Below, piece after piece: positions 7,668 to 16,877 of a DNA stretch of 49,442 bases (position 1 is the stretch's first letter; every line of letters starts with the position of its first letter). Made by a program: the position numbers and the translations under genes. The stretch covers positions 1 to 49,442 of the forward strand of contig CAIXIP010000272.1 of NCBI GenBank assembly GCA_903919535.1, in the 5' to 3' direction. The stretch is from an uncultured Bacteroidota bacterium. Its GTDB lineage: Bacteria; Bacteroidota; Bacteroidia; 2-12-FULL-35-15. The notes under the pieces are model-generated. The model did not search any database. It was not told the origin of the DNA and was given only the letters and a program-made list of their open reading frames with translations.

Positions 7668-10526
7668 ATGTCCGAAACACCCAAAAAACTTTTTTTACTT
7701 GATGCCTTTGCATTAATTTATCGCGCATATTTTGCTTTTGCTAACAATCATCGTATTAACTCCAAAGGCTTAAATACTTCTGCTATTTTGGGTTTTACCA
7801 ATACTTTGTTAGAAGTTCTTAAAAAAGAAAAACCATCACATATCGCTGTCGTATTTGATACATCTGAACCAACGGTTCGTCATATTGAGTTTGCCGAATA
7901 CAAAGCACATCGTGAAGCTATGCCTGAAGATCTTTCTTTAGCAATTCCATACATTATAAAAGTTATTGAAGGATTTAATATTCCGGTGCTTTATTCAAAT
8001 GGGTTTGAAGCTGATGATGTGATTGGAACACTTGCAAAAAAAGCGGAAGAAAAAGGTTTTATCACTTATATGATGACACCAGATAAAGATTACGGTCAAT
8101 TGGTTTCTGATAAAATATTTATTTACAAACCTGCACGTATGGGAAATGGGGCAGAAATAATGGGTGTAAATGAGGTTTGTAAAAAATGGGATATAAAAAG
8201 TGTAGATCAGTTAATTGATATTTTGGGCTTGATGGGTGATAAGGTGGATAATATTCCGGGTATCCCCGGAGTAGGCGAAAAAACTGCTATTCAGCTTGTC
8301 AAAGATTTCGGAACAATTGAAAACTTATTGCAAAATACCGATAAATTAAAAGGTAAGTTAAAAGAGAAAGTAGAACAAAATACTGATAAAGCAATTCAAT
8401 CAAAATGGTTGGCAACTATTATTTGTGATGTACCAATTGAATTGGATGAAAAAGCATTAGAGTTAGAAGAGCCGAATAGAGAGGCTTTGAAGGAATTGTT
8501 TTTGGAGTTGGAATTCAGGAGATTGGCAGAACAATTGAGTATTGGACCAAATACTAATAAGGAAGAAGTTGTTTCTGTTCCCGAAAAAACAAAATTACAA
8601 GCTAAAAAAGTAATAACAAATCCTAACCAAATAGACATGTTTGGGGAGCCCGAAGAAGTGAAGGACGAAGTGGAGCCTGAAAACGAATTGCCTTCGACAC
8701 AAACCGATAGAGCAACTATTACCACTACACCACATGTCTATCATTTAATTGATACAATAGAAAAACGCGAACAATTAATTTCTGATTTAAGCAAACAATC
8801 TATTTTTTGTTTTGATACAGAAACTACAGGGTTAGATGTTCAAACAGCTGAACTGGTGGGGATGTCCTTTTCCTTCAATGTTTCAGAAGCATATTATATT
8901 CCCGTTCCTGAAAATCGCGAAGAAGCAGAACTACTTGTTAATGAATTCAAATTTCTTTTTGAGAATGAAAATTCCACCAAAATCGGACAAAATATTAAAT
9001 ACGATTTATCGATTTTAAAAGGATATGGAATTGAAATAAAAGGAAAATTGTTTGATACTATGGTTGCGCATTTCCTTATTCAGCCTGAGATGCGACATGG
9101 TATGAATGTGCTTGCCGAAACTTATTTGAATTATTCTCCTGTTTCCATTGAAACATTAATTGGTAAAAGAGGTAAAGGACAATTAAGCATGCGTGCTGTT
9201 CCAATTGAAGAAATAAAAGAGTATGCCGCAGAAGATGCAGATATTACGCTTCAACTTAAAAATGTATTTGAGCCTATGCTTATTGATACGCATACGAAGA
9301 AATTATTTGAGGAGATTGAAATTCCACTTATCCCTGTGTTAGCTGATATGGAAGCAGAAGGAATAGCATTGGATAAAAATGCCTTGCATGAATTATCGCT
9401 TGAATTAGAAAAAGATATTTTGGTTGTTGAAAATGAAATTCAGGCAATGGCGGGAACCCCATTTAATGTATCATCGCCAAAACAAGTAGGTGATATTTTA
9501 TTTGAAGTGCTGCGAATTGTTGAGAAACCAAAGAAAACAAAAACAGGCCAGTATGCAACAGGTGAAGAAGTACTTTCGAAATTAGTTGGCAAACATGAAA
9601 TAGTTGGAAGGATATTAGATTATCGGGAGTTAGTAAAATTAAAAAACACGTATGTTGATACATTGCCTTTATTGGTAAATTCACGTACTGGTAGAGTTCA
9701 CACTTCATATAATCAAGTGGTAGCCGTTACAGGCCGTTTGAGTTCTGATAATCCTAATTTGCAAAACATTCCTATTCGTACCGAACGTGGAAGGGAAATT
9801 CGAAAAGCATTTGTTGCACGTAATGAAAATTATATTTTACTTTCTGCCGATTATTCACAAATTGAATTGCGCATTATTGCTGAATTAAGTAAAGATGAAG
9901 GTATGATCGAAGCATTTCAATCAGGATTGGATATTCACAAAGCAACTGCAGCAAAGGTTTATAATGTTCCATTAGAAGAAGTTACTTCTGATATGCGTAG
10001 AAATGCAAAAATGGTAAACTTCGGAATCATTTATGGCATATCAGCTTTCGGACTTTCTGAACGATTAAATATTCCACGTAAAGAAGCTGCTGAAATAATC
10101 GAAAATTATTTCAGTAAATACCCAAGAATAAAATCATATATGGATGAAAGTATTGAAATTGCTCGTGAAAAAGGGTATGTTGAAACCATTATGGGACGAA
10201 GAAGATACCTTCGTGATATAAATTCAAACAATCACACAATACGTAGTTTCGCTGAACGAAATGCGATTAATTCGCCAATACAAGGAAGTGCCGCTGATAT
10301 GCTTAAAATTGCGATGATACAAATTCATCATGATCTGAAATCAAAAAACTTAAAATCAAAAATGCTTTTGCAAGTGCATGACGAATTAGTTTTCGATGTG
10401 TTGAAAGAAGAGTTGGACGTAGTGAAAACAATTGTAGAAAATAGAATGCGCAATGCAATTTCAACATTAAGCGTTCCTATGGAAGTTGGAATAGGAGTGG
10501 GGAATAATTGGCTGGAGGCACATTGA
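7668..10526 (+). CDS. polA: DNA polymerase I
   Basis: 952 residues with all three domains. Residues 1-290 are the 5'-3' exonuclease/flap domain, with FDTSEPTVRH, ADDVIGTLA and the helix-hairpin-helix IPGIPGVGEKTA. Residues about 375-545 are a 3'-5' proofreading domain that looks active: FDTETTGLD (about 380), GQNIKYDLSIL (about 440) and YAAEDADITLQL (about 518) keep the acidic residues. The polymerase domain has motif A LLSADYSQIELRI (about 723), motif B RRNAKMVNFGIIYG (about 776) and motif C QVHDELVFDV (about 901). A charged linker near 290-350 joins the first two domains. It fills gaps in repair and removes Okazaki primers. It lies alone between terminators and the HAD gene. Nothing unusual. 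Confidence 0.97.
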   Translation: MSETPKKLFLLDAFALIYRAYFAFANNHRINSKGLNTSAILGFTNTLLEVLKKEKPSHIAVVFDTSEPTVRHIEFAEYKAHREAMPEDLSLAIPYIIKVIEGFNIPVLYSNGFEADDVIGTLAKKAEEKGFITYMMTPDKDYGQLVSDKIFIYKPARMGNGAEIMGVNEVCKKWDIKSVDQLIDILGLMGDKVDNIPGIPGVGEKTAIQLVKDFGTIENLLQNTDKLKGKLKEKVEQNTDKAIQSKWLATIICDVPIELDEKALELEEPNREALKELFLELEFRRLAEQLSIGPNTNKEEVVSVPEKTKLQAKKVITNPNQIDMFGEPEEVKDEVEPENELPSTQTDRATITTTPHVYHLIDTIEKREQLISDLSKQSIFCFDTETTGLDVQTAELVGMSFSFNVSEAYYIPVPENREEAELLVNEFKFLFENENSTKIGQNIKYDLSILKGYGIEIKGKLFDTMVAHFLIQPEMRHGMNVLAETYLNYSPVSIETLIGKRGKGQLSMRAVPIEEIKEYAAEDADITLQLKNVFEPMLIDTHTKKLFEEIEIPLIPVLADMEAEGIALDKNALHELSLELEKDILVVENEIQAMAGTPFNVSSPKQVGDILFEVLRIVEKPKKTKTGQYATGEEVLSKLVGKHEIVGRILDYRELVKLKNTYVDTLPLLVNSRTGRVHTSYNQVVAVTGRLSSDNPNLQNIPIRTERGREIRKAFVARNENYILLSADYSQIELRIIAELSKDEGMIEAFQSGLDIHKATAAKVYNVPLEEVTSDMRRNAKMVNFGIIYGISAFGLSERLNIPRKEAAEIIENYFSKYPRIKSYMDESIEIAREKGYVETIMGRRRYLRDINSNNHTIRSFAERNAINSPIQGSAADMLKIAMIQIHHDLKSKNLKSKMLLQVHDELVFDVLKEELDVVKTIVENRMRNAISTLSVPMEVGIGVGNNWLEAH

Positions 10527-10591
10527 TTGGTCTTGTGAATGAATAAACACTATTAATTCAGGTATAATAAATTGAAAATATCTTTCTAAAT

Positions 10592-11245
10592 ATGACAGAA
10601 AACATTGAAAACATATTATTTGATCTTGATGGAACATTAACAAATCCTAAAGAAGGAATTGTTAATTCCATTTTGTATGCACTAAATAAAATGGGTATAC
10701 AGGAAAATTCACCTCATGAGTTAGATTCCTTTATTGGACCACCACTTAGAGAGTCTTTTCAGATGCGTTATAATTTATCTAATGAAAAATCTGATGAAAT
10801 AGTAAAAGCTTATCGCGAATATTTTTCAACCAAAGGACTTTATGAAAATTTACTTTACGATGGAATTACAGAGTTGATAGAAACATTACATACCCAAAAA
10901 TATAAACTGTTTGTGGCTACTTCAAAGCCAACTATTTATTCAGAACAAATTCTCGAACATTTTAAACTAAAGAAATATTTTACTGAGGTAATTGGCAGTA
11001 ATGTTGATAATACTCGAACTGATAAAACTGAGATAATAGCTCATGTGGTTTCTACGCATGGTTTACAATCAGATAAATCAATTATGGTTGGAGATACAAA
11101 GTTTGATATGATAGGGGCAAAAAACAATTCTATTAAAACGATTGCTGTTACTTATGGTTATGGATCTCTCGAGGAACTGTCCTTTCATCAGCCAGATTTT
11201 ATGGTAAATACCTGCGGGGAAATAAAATCGATATTTTCGAAATAG
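10592..11245 (+). CDS. HAD-superfamily hydrolase, phosphoglycolate phosphatase-like
   Basis: 217 residues with the four HAD motifs in order: motif I NILFDLDGTLTNPKEGI (nucleophile Asp and acid/base Asp), motif II VATSKP, motif III lysine in the DKTEIIAHV region, and motif IV MVGDTKFDMIGAKNNSI. The helical cap lies between motifs I and II, as in the Gph/beta-phosphoglucomutase group. It probably dephosphorylates a small cytoplasmic phosphate ester such as phosphoglycolate or a nucleotide; the substrate cannot be read from the sequence. The 65-base gap after polA holds no clear terminator, so read-through from polA is possible. DNA repair produces phosphoglycolate, which makes the neighbourhood suggestive but no more. 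Confidence 0.88.
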   Translation: MTENIENILFDLDGTLTNPKEGIVNSILYALNKMGIQENSPHELDSFIGPPLRESFQMRYNLSNEKSDEIVKAYREYFSTKGLYENLLYDGITELIETLHTQKYKLFVATSKPTIYSEQILEHFKLKKYFTEVIGSNVDNTRTDKTEIIAHVVSTHGLQSDKSIMVGDTKFDMIGAKNNSIKTIAVTYGYGSLEELSFHQPDFMVNTCGEIKSIFSK

Positions 11246-11368
11246 TACTGTGAAGGACTTTCAAATAATACATTCAAGAAAATGTTAGCTAAGCATAGAA
11301 ATTAATACAGAGTATAAATTAATTACATTTGTTATAGTTAGTTATAATATTATTACAGCAAAAAGCAG

Positions 11369-13576
11369 ATGAGATTCATAATAATTTTATTGATATTTTT
11401 TTTTAACGTATCTGCAATAGCTCAGCCTACTGACTTATTTAAAAGGTTGAAAACTTCACAAACTGACACCGCAGTAATTAGTGTATTAAATGAACTCACC
11501 GATTATTACATTGGGGATAACATTGACTCGGCAAATTATTATAATCAAAGATCATCAGCGCTATCGCAAGTAAAAAAAATTGAGAAGTATAATTTTCAGG
11601 CTTATTACCTTCAGGCTAAATTATTGAAAATTAGTAAGCGCTATGATGAATCTCTTGCAATCATTTCAAAAGCCATAGAAATTTCAAAAAATAATAATAA
11701 CATAATTGATCATTGTAGAGCACTTATATTGACAGGTAACTTGTATGAAGCAAAAAATGTTTCTAAACAAGCCATCGAAAAATATATAGAAGCTTATGAA
11801 ATAAGCAGGTCCAGAAAAAGCAATAAAGGAATGTTGCTCTCAAATATTGCATTAGGTTTGAGTTTTAAGAAACATGATGAAACAACAAGTGCCTTAAAAT
11901 ATTTTATAGAAGCCATGAAATTGGCTGAAGAAATTCCCGATTCCTCAGCAATATTTACTTGTTGTATTAATCTAGGTACCCTTTATGAAAATACAAATGA
12001 TGATGTAAAGGCACTACAGTTTTATCAAAAGGCTGCAATCATTAATAAAAGAGACAATGATGAAAATGGAAGGGCAATATGTTTTTTCAAGATTGGGCGT
12101 ATGTATCTTCAAATGAATATGATTGATAGCGCTAAAATATTTCTTCATAAAACGTTAGAAATACATTTAAAAAGAAATGATGAGGCAGGATTAATATTCG
12201 ATTATTCCTTCCTAGCATCCTCGTTTAATCATGAAAATAATTATACTAAAGCTGATGAAAATTGGTCTAAAGCATTAGTGTTGTCTTTAAAACATAATGA
12301 TTCAGTGCGGGTAAGTATGGTTTATTCTTATATGGCTGCTGGACAATTGGAAAGGAAAAACGATAAGAAAGCGCTTGAGTGTTATAAGAAAAGTGTGACG
12401 TATATATGCTCTACTGTGCAAAAAGAAACCATATCTTCTATTTATGAAAGGATGGCAATTATTTCAGCTAGATTGGGCTTATACAAAGAAGCATATGATT
12501 ATCATGTGTTATATAAAACATGGGCTGATTCTTCGCACAATGTAAATGAAACAAAAAAACAAACAGAGCTAAAACTTGGCTATGAATTTAATCAGATTCA
12601 GGAAAAATTAATTGCTGAATCTGAATCAAAAGAATTGAAAAATAAAACTGAAATTGAAAAACAGAGAATGCAACGTAATTTTTTATTTTTTGGTTTAGGA
12701 TTAATTAGTTTATTGCTAATAGTTGCTTTTAGGAGTTTTAAAATGAAACAAAAAGCCAACTTTATCCTGCAAAATCAAAAACAAGAAATTGAGCATCAGA
12801 AAAAATTAGTTGATGAAAAAAATCGAGAAATAAGTGATAGCATTAATTATGCATTACGAATTCAAACAGCAAGCTTACCCGAGAAAAATGAACTTGCTCT
12901 TTATTTTCCTCAGCACTCCTTCTTTTTTAAACCGAAAGATATTGTTAGTGGGGATTTTTATTGGGCTGCCGGTGATGAAAATAAGGTCTTAATTGCAATT
13001 GCAGATTGTACCGGTCATGGTGTTCCTGGAGCAATTACAAGTATGATGGGCAGTATGCTTTTAAATGAAATTTATTATGTAAAGAAATTAACTCAGCCCA
13101 ATGAAGTTTTATTTGAATTAAATCGTCTGGTAAAATTAACATTGCGTCAGGAAACAGATTCTTTATCAAAAGATGGGATGGATATCGCATTTTGTATGTG
13201 GGATAAAAAAAGGAATAATTTATTTTATTCAGGAGCAAATCGACCACTTTATATTTTACGTGAGAATGAATTGATCGAATATAAACCAACAAAAGTATCT
13301 GTAGGAGGTTATGTTCCTATTGATCAGCAATATGATTTGAACACGATAACACTAATTCAGGGGGATACAATAATTATGTCAAGTGATGGTTATGCTGATC
13401 AATTTGGAGGACACCAGGAGAAAAAAATTACAACAAAAGCCTTCAAACGTTTGCTTAAAGAAAATTCACATTTGCACATTTCGGAACAATCAAAAAGGCT
13501 CGAACAGAATTTTAATAATTGGAAAAATGGATTTGACCAAACAGATGATGTTCTGGTTTTTATTATTAAAGTCTAG
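11369..13576 (+). CDS. TPR sensor with transmembrane helix and SpoIIE/PP2C-type phosphatase domain
   Basis: 735 residues. A signal peptide (about 1-19, VSAIAQ) exports a TPR array of at least six repeats (about 60-400). One membrane helix follows at about 435-453 (FLFFGLGLISLLLIVAF), then a charged coiled coil (about 455-495), then a cytoplasmic SpoIIE-type serine phosphatase domain to the C-terminus. The metal-binding aspartates are present in VSGDFYWA, IADCTGHGVPGA and MSSDGYADQFGG, so it should be active. This is the common Bacteroidota design linking periplasmic protein contacts to dephosphorylation of a partner, often an anti-sigma antagonist. No STAS or anti-sigma gene lies nearby. A TACATTTG box at 11324-11331 may be its -7 element. 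Its stop codon overlaps that of the convergent carbonic anhydrase gene. Confidence 0.9.
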   Translation: MRFIIILLIFFFNVSAIAQPTDLFKRLKTSQTDTAVISVLNELTDYYIGDNIDSANYYNQRSSALSQVKKIEKYNFQAYYLQAKLLKISKRYDESLAIISKAIEISKNNNNIIDHCRALILTGNLYEAKNVSKQAIEKYIEAYEISRSRKSNKGMLLSNIALGLSFKKHDETTSALKYFIEAMKLAEEIPDSSAIFTCCINLGTLYENTNDDVKALQFYQKAAIINKRDNDENGRAICFFKIGRMYLQMNMIDSAKIFLHKTLEIHLKRNDEAGLIFDYSFLASSFNHENNYTKADENWSKALVLSLKHNDSVRVSMVYSYMAAGQLERKNDKKALECYKKSVTYICSTVQKETISSIYERMAIISARLGLYKEAYDYHVLYKTWADSSHNVNETKKQTELKLGYEFNQIQEKLIAESESKELKNKTEIEKQRMQRNFLFFGLGLISLLLIVAFRSFKMKQKANFILQNQKQEIEHQKKLVDEKNREISDSINYALRIQTASLPEKNELALYFPQHSFFFKPKDIVSGDFYWAAGDENKVLIAIADCTGHGVPGAITSMMGSMLLNEIYYVKKLTQPNEVLFELNRLVKLTLRQETDSLSKDGMDIAFCMWDKKRNNLFYSGANRPLYILRENELIEYKPTKVSVGGYVPIDQQYDLNTITLIQGDTIIMSSDGYADQFGGHQEKKITTKAFKRLLKENSHLHISEQSKRLEQNFNNWKNGFDQTDDVLVFIIKV

Positions 13577-14094
13577 TTTTCTTCCTTAAACCAGCTGCTA
13601 TACATTAAATAATTATCGGCAATACGGTTTATTTCACCATGTATTAATTCCTGATTAATATCTTTTACTTTTTTTGCCGGAACACCCGCATAAATTACAC
13701 CTGATTCAACCTTCGTGTTTTCTAGTAAAACAGCTCCTGCTGCAATAATCGTGTTGCTACCTATTTCGCAATTGTCCATCACGATAGCTCCCATACCTAT
13801 AAGTACATTATCATGAATAGTACATCCATGCACCAATGCATTATGCCCAATAGAAACATTATTACCAATAGTGGTTTTTGTCTTTTGATAGGTGCAATGA
13901 ATCACAGCGCCATCCTGAACATTCACTTTGTTTCCCATTCGAATCGAATTTACATCTCCACGAACCACTGCGTTAAACCAAATACTACATTGATTTCCCA
14001 TAATTACATCACCAACAATAGTTGAGTTTTCGGCTAAATAACAATCATCACCAAATACAGGATGATTGCCTTTAACAGATTTTATTAAGGCCAT
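13573..14094 (-). CDS. Gamma-class carbonic anhydrase family / hexapeptide-repeat protein
   Basis: 173 residues forming a left-handed beta-helix from hexapeptide turns: NSTIVGDVIMGNQCSIW, NKVNVQDGAVIHC, NNVSIGHNALVHGC, DNVLIGMGAIVMDN and SNTIIAAGAVLLENTKV. The three zinc-ligand histidines of the gamma carbonic anhydrase/YrdA group fit the CVIH-type (here GAVIHC) and SIGHNALVHG positions. Substrates are unproven: YrdA-like proteins are often annotated as carbonic anhydrases or acyltransferases. It is the last gene of a minus-strand series. Its stop shares the four bases CTAG (13573-13576) with the stop of the convergent phosphatase gene, and there is no terminator between them. Confidence 0.9.
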   Translation of the reverse strand: MALIKSVKGNHPVFGDDCYLAENSTIVGDVIMGNQCSIWFNAVVRGDVNSIRMGNKVNVQDGAVIHCTYQKTKTTIGNNVSIGHNALVHGCTIHDNVLIGMGAIVMDNCEIGSNTIIAAGAVLLENTKVESGVIYAGVPAKKVKDINQELIHGEINRIADNYLMYSSWFKEEN

Positions 14095-14122
14095 AAAATA
14101 ACGATTTACAATTTTGTTTTTT

Positions 14123-14146
14123 ATAAAAACCGGAGTCGGTTTTTAT
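14123..14146 (-). terminator. Terminator overlapping the stop codon of the HMA-domain gene
   Basis: Ten paired bases: ATAAAAACCG-like arm (14123-14132), GAGT loop (14133-14136) and the complementary arm (14137-14146). The TAA stop of the HMA gene (14143-14145 on this strand) lies inside the stem. Reading on the minus strand, the arm ends in a T run. It would limit transcription into the carbonic anhydrase gene 48 bases on, or act as a processing hairpin. Confidence 0.6.
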
Positions 14147-14496
14147 TCCATCTTTCCTGCATTTTCTTTCTTGCAGCAATCATCAAGCTTTTTATAAGCT
14201 TTCGGGTTTGCTTTAACAGCATCCGCATCGTAACCTGCGTTAGAAATTGCTAAACGAATTTTATCGGGGTTTGTAACAGCCGCATCGTAATTAACTGTTA
14301 CAACTTTTGTTGCAACGTCAAGTGATGATTTAGTAACACCTTTTTCAGTACTAAGAGCTTTTTCAATTGTTTTTTTACAGCTTTTACATATTGAAGAAGT
14401 TGTAATTTTTATTTCAGAAGCAGTTTGTGCTTTTACTGTTGTTACGCTAAAAAAAACGATAATAGCGACAATACTTGATAATGCAATTTTTTTCAT
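14143..14496 (-). CDS. Secreted heavy-metal-associated (HMA) domain protein
   Basis: 117 residues. A signal peptide (about 1-23, ending VKAQ) is followed by one HMA ferredoxin-like domain. Cys37 and Cys40 in SICKSCKK form the CxxC metal site, and the fold is completed by VVTVNYDAAVTNPDKIRLAISNAGY cut at its usual end. A second cysteine pair, DDCCKKE, lies near the C-terminus. It probably binds copper(I) or another soft metal in the periplasm or outside the cell. The upstream T9SS gene ends 4 bases before its start codon, so the two are likely co-transcribed. Metal identity cannot be told from the sequence. Confidence 0.85.
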   Translation of the reverse strand: MKKIALSSIVAIIVFFSVTTVKAQTASEIKITTSSICKSCKKTIEKALSTEKGVTKSSLDVATKVVTVNYDAAVTNPDKIRLAISNAGYDADAVKANPKAYKKLDDCCKKENAGKME

Positions 14497-14500
14497 TTTT

Positions 14501-16339
14501 TTATTTCTTTTTTAATAGTTCAATAAATCCTGTTGTACTGTAATCTTTAGTTGTTTGTGATACGGCTTTTAGAATAAAATAATAGGTTCCATCGCTTAAT
14601 TCAACCCCGGCAGTTGTTCTGCCATCCCATTTTACATTTGCTGATTCTGTTTCAAAAACTTTAACTCCCCAGCGATTGAATATTTCTAATTTGTATTCTT
14701 TTAAACCAGAATTATTGATAAAAAAGAAATCATTTGTTCCATCTCCATCTGGAGTAAACACGTTTGGAATAACCACGTATTCAATTAAGCTAACATCAAA
14801 TGTTTGACAAATAGTATCAGCACAACCATTTGAATTTTGTGTATATAAACATACGTTTTCAATGCCATTATTATTGTAAACATGAGTAGGGTTTTGCATA
14901 GTTGAAGTAGATCCATCACCAAAATTCCATAGCCAATCAGTTGCACCGCCTGTTGATTGATCGTTAAAATTATAAGAAAAACCAGATGTTGATGTTGTGT
15001 CGAAAGCTGCAACTGGCGGAGCAGAAACAGTTACTGTGCATGAAGCCGGGCTTGAAGCGCAACCTAATGCACTTGAGGTAGTAACACTTACAGGACCTGA
15101 AGTTGTTCCCCAGTCAATTGTTACAGAGTTTGTTCCTTGTCCTGAAGCAATTGTTGTTCCAGCAGGAGATGTCCATGTGTAGGTCGATCCTGAACCTGTA
15201 GCAGAGAATGTGTTTCCTGTAGTGTTTTGACAAACTGCAGCACATGCTAAGACTGGCATTGTCGGTTTTTGACGAGATAAAATATAAGGTGAGTTAGAAA
15301 AATCTGCCCAGTTAACTTTTAAAACATCATTAAATGGGGTAGCGGATGTAGCGGTTGCAGTTCCCATATTATTCCAAAGTGCTGCTGTTGGAGTATTCCA
15401 TTGTGCTAAACCGTCCCAACCTCCATCAGCCAAATTATCATAAAAAATATCAATGCTTGCATTATCTGTTCCTGCACTACGATTGATCTGGTGATAAAAC
15501 AGTGGGTTTACAGTACAAATGTTTGTATCAATTGAAGCTGTGTTAAAGCCATCAGTTGTGGCAAGGTTATTTCCTAAACGAGCAGTATAAGTATTTGCGG
15601 CAGCAGATACAGGTGTAAGTTTTGCCGGACGATAACGGGTTGTTCCAACACTTGAACCAGTTGGATAAAGATAAATGGATGCCGTATTGGTTACTCTTGA
15701 TAAGCTTCCGCCAACAGAACTACTCACAAATCCTTCACTTCCAACAGTTGTTGTATTTGTTACACAGCTAGTTGAAGGATTCAGAACAAAAATTGTATTT
15801 GTAAGGGTTTCTAGTTCTCGGTCGTTAATTGTCAATGTTCCGATAGCAGAAATATTAGTATTTACAAGTTGTAATGTTTTTTTACGATTAGCAGCAACAC
15901 CTGTTCCTGAAAGAATCAGGTTATTGAATGTTGTTACAGTAGCATTTGTACTTGTGATATATTCTTGAAGATTTCCATTGAAATTAACTGTGCTGTTTCC
16001 AGAAGTAAAAGTGGCATCATTTGTCCAATCCTGTTCTATCAAGTATGTTCCATTACCTTGTAAGGTGGAGCCATTGGTTAAAAATACACTTCCCGGGGTG
16101 CCACTGTTAGAAATGGTCATTGTGCCATTGTTTTCAAAAATAGGAGTAGTTCCTGCTGCCCCGTCATTCTGAAAACCACCATTTACCTTAACGATAGCTG
16201 TAGAACCAGTATAAACGAGAGCGCCATTGTTGAATAGAATGGTTTGTGCAAAAGATATATTGGTAATGCTTCCCAACAATGTAAAAAGCAGGAATGATCT
16301 TTTGAATACCATTCCTGAGAATATTGTAATGTTTTTCAT
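14501..16339 (-). CDS. T9SS type B sorted surface protein with PKD domain and CHU_C tail
   Basis: The frame extends to 16381, but the first 14 residues are not signal-like. The ATG at 16337-16339 gives MKNITIFSGMVFKRSFLL and a signal peptide cleaved near ISFAQ, so I place the start there (612 residues). The first half is a low-complexity Thr/Ser/Asn-rich beta region. A WxW-poor Ig-like stretch follows, then a PKD domain (VAAFDTTSTSGF, WLWNFGDGSTSTMQNPTHVY) and a C-terminal CHU_C/type B sorting domain of about 90 residues (IPNVFTPDGDGTNDFFF, LEIFNRWGVKVFET, WDGRTTAGVELSDGTYYF). It is exported by T9SS and displayed or released. Type B substrates usually need a PorP/SprF partner, and one lies at 41.6 kb. 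The function of the N-terminal part is unknown. Confidence 0.87.
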   Translation of the reverse strand: MKNITIFSGMVFKRSFLLFTLLGSITNISFAQTILFNNGALVYTGSTAIVKVNGGFQNDGAAGTTPIFENNGTMTISNSGTPGSVFLTNGSTLQGNGTYLIEQDWTNDATFTSGNSTVNFNGNLQEYITSTNATVTTFNNLILSGTGVAANRKKTLQLVNTNISAIGTLTINDRELETLTNTIFVLNPSTSCVTNTTTVGSEGFVSSSVGGSLSRVTNTASIYLYPTGSSVGTTRYRPAKLTPVSAAANTYTARLGNNLATTDGFNTASIDTNICTVNPLFYHQINRSAGTDNASIDIFYDNLADGGWDGLAQWNTPTAALWNNMGTATATSATPFNDVLKVNWADFSNSPYILSRQKPTMPVLACAAVCQNTTGNTFSATGSGSTYTWTSPAGTTIASGQGTNSVTIDWGTTSGPVSVTTSSALGCASSPASCTVTVSAPPVAAFDTTSTSGFSYNFNDQSTGGATDWLWNFGDGSTSTMQNPTHVYNNNGIENVCLYTQNSNGCADTICQTFDVSLIEYVVIPNVFTPDGDGTNDFFFINNSGLKEYKLEIFNRWGVKVFETESANVKWDGRTTAGVELSDGTYYFILKAVSQTTKDYSTTGFIELLKKK

Positions 16340-16408
16340 TGGCTCAATACTTATTTTCTTCAAACAGAATGTAATAAACAAATCTATTTAAATTTTCCTT
16401 GAAATCAA

Positions 16409-16440
16409 AATTTCCCTACGCTTCTGAGATGACAAAAATG
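16409..16440. repeat. Half copy of the TCATTTCGA-type dispersed repeat
   Basis: The stretch from 16409 ends in GAGATGACAAAAATGAG-like sequence and closely resembles the right half of the element at 6467-6539 (ATTTTTCC...CGAAATGACAAAAATGA). The left arm is missing. It lies in the gap between gldC and the T9SS gene. Confidence 0.4.
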
Positions 16441-16443
16441 AGC

Positions 16444-16779
16444 TTAAGGTTGCTTTGGTGTAATTAATTTCATCTTTTCTGCAAAATGTTGCGCAAAACC
16501 TCGCATCTCTTTGGCTGTTTCTGTTTCTCCTGTTGCACGGTCAAAGGTATCTGCCATCGATAACAACGATTGGTGATAAAATATTTTCATTTCATCCACC
16601 ATCATATCTTTGGTCCAAAGGTCTATACGTAAGGTGTTGTTTTCTTTAGCGTCCCATAATGCGATCATTACCGCTTTGCTAACGCTTTTTTCGTTTGCAT
16701 CAGTTGCGCTCCAATCAATTTTTTCAGGTAAATTGTTTTCGTCCAGTGTTACTGTAAATTTTATTTCTGAGGTTTTCAT
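16444..16779 (-). CDS. gldC: Gliding motility protein GldC
   Basis: 111 residues, the usual GldC length. It has no signal peptide and opens with EIKFTVTLDENNLPEKIDW, followed by the conserved MIALWDAKENNTLRIDLWTKDM and MADTFDRATGE segments. In Flavobacterium johnsoniae GldC is needed for full gliding, although its molecular action is unclear; there it lies beside gldB, as here. The gene follows gldB on the same strand with a 98-base gap that shows no terminator. Many non-gliding Bacteroidota also keep gldB and gldC, so motility of this organism is not proven. Confidence 0.92.
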   Translation of the reverse strand: MKTSEIKFTVTLDENNLPEKIDWSATDANEKSVSKAVMIALWDAKENNTLRIDLWTKDMMVDEMKIFYHQSLLSMADTFDRATGETETAKEMRGFAQHFAEKMKLITPKQP

Positions 16780-16877
16780 ATTATTTACTGATTATGAATT
16801 TGTAGTGATAATTAGATTAATTATGAATTGATAAGTTTTTATAATTGGGTTCAAATAAGTTTTCAGGTTTTTCAGAA

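Noticed and set aside
14997-16172. Open frames on the plus strand inside the T9SS PKD gene
   Set aside because: They are Val/Thr/Pro-rich mirrors of the low-complexity coding strand and lack any conserved motif.
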